From Streptomyces noursei (GTDB lineage: Bacteria > Actinomycetota > Actinomycetes > Streptomycetales > Streptomycetaceae), in the NCBI RefSeq assembly GCF_016917755.1, contig NZ_CP070326.1, positions 1 to 64,000 of the forward strand: DNA of 64,000 nucleotides. The letters are read 5' to 3'. The notes under the pieces were generated by a model. It did not search any database. It had not been told where the DNA came from and saw only the letters and a list, made by a program, of their open reading frames with translations. Of the stretch, positions 63,473-64,000 are shown piece after piece. A program made the position numbers and the translations under genes. Positions within the stretch are counted from its first letter, which is position 1. Every line of letters starts with the position of its first letter.

Positions 63473-64000
63473 ATGCATTCCCCACCCCCTCACCTGGAGA
63501 GCCGTTCCTGGCTCGGCCCCCCGATCGACGCCCGCTCGCTGTTCGCTCCGGAACACGCCGCGCTGATGGCCACGCTCCGCGGCCTGGCACCCGCCGACTG
63601 GACCAGGGAAGCAGTGCCCGGCTGGACCGTCCGCGACCTCACGGCGCACCTCCTGGGCGACTTCTACGGCCGTCTCGCCCGCGACCGCGACGGCCACCAG
63701 GAGGGCCCCGCAGCCGGCGAGACGCTGGAGGCGTTCATCCACCGCATCAACCAGGAATGGGTGGATGCCTGCGCGCGGGTGAGCCCGGCCGCGCTCGTCG
63801 ATACCGTCGGCCTGATGGGCGGGCAGGTGTCCCGGTCCTTCGAGCGCACCGACCTCGATGCGCCGTCGCTGGGCGTGTCCTGGGCCGGCGTCGCCCCGGC
63901 GCCGATGTGGCTGGACAGCGCCCGGGACTTCACCGAGTTCTGGACCCACCGCCAGCAGATCCGCCATGCCGTCGGCCAGGGCACCGACCCCGACCCGCGG
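63473..64000 (+). CDS. Maleylpyruvate isomerase/mycothiol-dependent family protein, partial
   Basis: The first 176 codons of a gene that continues past the window. It reads FAPEHAALMATLRGLAPADW, then VPGWTVRDLTAHLLGDFYGR, with the conserved metal His of the mycothiol-dependent (DinB-like, MDMPI N-terminal) fold, and FTEFWTHRQQIRHAVGQGTD at the end, with the second His pair. Members use mycothiol or a metal for isomerase or transferase reactions. ATG 63473 has no strong binding site. It starts 84 bp after the kinase gene. Confidence 0.75.
   Translation, partial: MHSPPPHLESRSWLGPPIDARSLFAPEHAALMATLRGLAPADWTREAVPGWTVRDLTAHLLGDFYGRLARDRDGHQEGPAAGETLEAFIHRINQEWVDACARVSPAALVDTVGLMGGQVSRSFERTDLDAPSLGVSWAGVAPAPMWLDSARDFTEFWTHRQQIRHAVGQGTDPDPR

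Noticed and set aside
1..64000. CRISPR arrays, tRNA and rRNA genes
   Set aside because: No regularly spaced repeats, cloverleaf-like segments with T-loop motifs, or rRNA-like sequence were found on either strand by eye.

Overview
This is high-GC, Streptomycetaceae-like actinobacterial DNA (Streptomyces or Kitasatospora type). Codon use is strongly G/C at third positions, GTG starts are frequent, and AGGAGG-type ribosome binding sites, secreted ricin-lectin proteins, MmyB-type and TetR regulators and MacB-like export genes are typical of the group. There is no ribosomal RNA, tRNA or CRISPR array, and TsaC/Sua5 is the only obvious housekeeping gene. The density of transposons and broken genes fits an accessory region such as a chromosome arm or an integrated plasmid (inference).

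Layout. 1-7.5 kb is a graveyard: IS256, IS5 and IS21 fragments, an APH/F420-oxidoreductase chimera, two isochorismatase-type hydrolases, and a serine recombinase split by an IS630 copy. 8-10.5 kb is a redox pair (FMN reductase and aldo/keto reductase) with a divergent MmyB-type regulator. 10.8-16 kb holds two GNAT acetyltransferases, a group II intron remnant and two conserved hypotheticals. 16.4-20.7 kb encodes secreted proteins: a trypsin-like protease, a ricin lectin and a GH18 hydrolase. 20.7-24 kb has a decayed VapC toxin and a TetR/aldo-keto reductase/hydrolase locus with twin operators. 24-30 kb mixes remnants with TsaC, carbonic anhydrase and a small membrane operon.

30.5-38.6 kb is the most layered part. 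A 2,175-bp group II intron with a full reverse transcriptase and a recognisable domain V sits inside an IS630 transposase gene whose frame is rejoined by splicing. Next come an IS3/IS5 chimera, a DoxX/TetR divergent pair bracketed by direct repeats, and truncated helicase, primase and DUF4232 genes butted together. 39-42 kb carries a WD40 propeller gene broken by a 7-bp tandem duplication. 42.9-44.6 kb is an ISL3 copy with clean ends and an 8-bp target duplication. 45.4-46.6 kb is an MFS exporter.

46.6-49.1 kb is a candidate mobile insertion cassette: an S9 prolyl-oligopeptidase gene between 40-bp inverted repeats and an ACTA duplication, with only the first codons of an IS5-type transposase left. 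49.2-51.2 kb has two tandem secreted proteins joining a stress-protein-like domain to a ricin lectin. 51.4-54.1 kb is an IS701 element with an intact IS3 nested in it. 54.3-64 kb has a DUF6882-like protein, a secreted polysaccharide deacetylase, a flavoprotein, and a lipoprotein/adaptor/ATPase/permease operon divergent from an OmpR-type two-component system. The last gene, a mycothiol-dependent isomerase-like protein, runs off the window.

Many genes are broken by single-base or very short changes. Some of these could be sequencing errors in homopolymers; the 7-bp and 8-bp tandem duplications are more convincing as real mutations.
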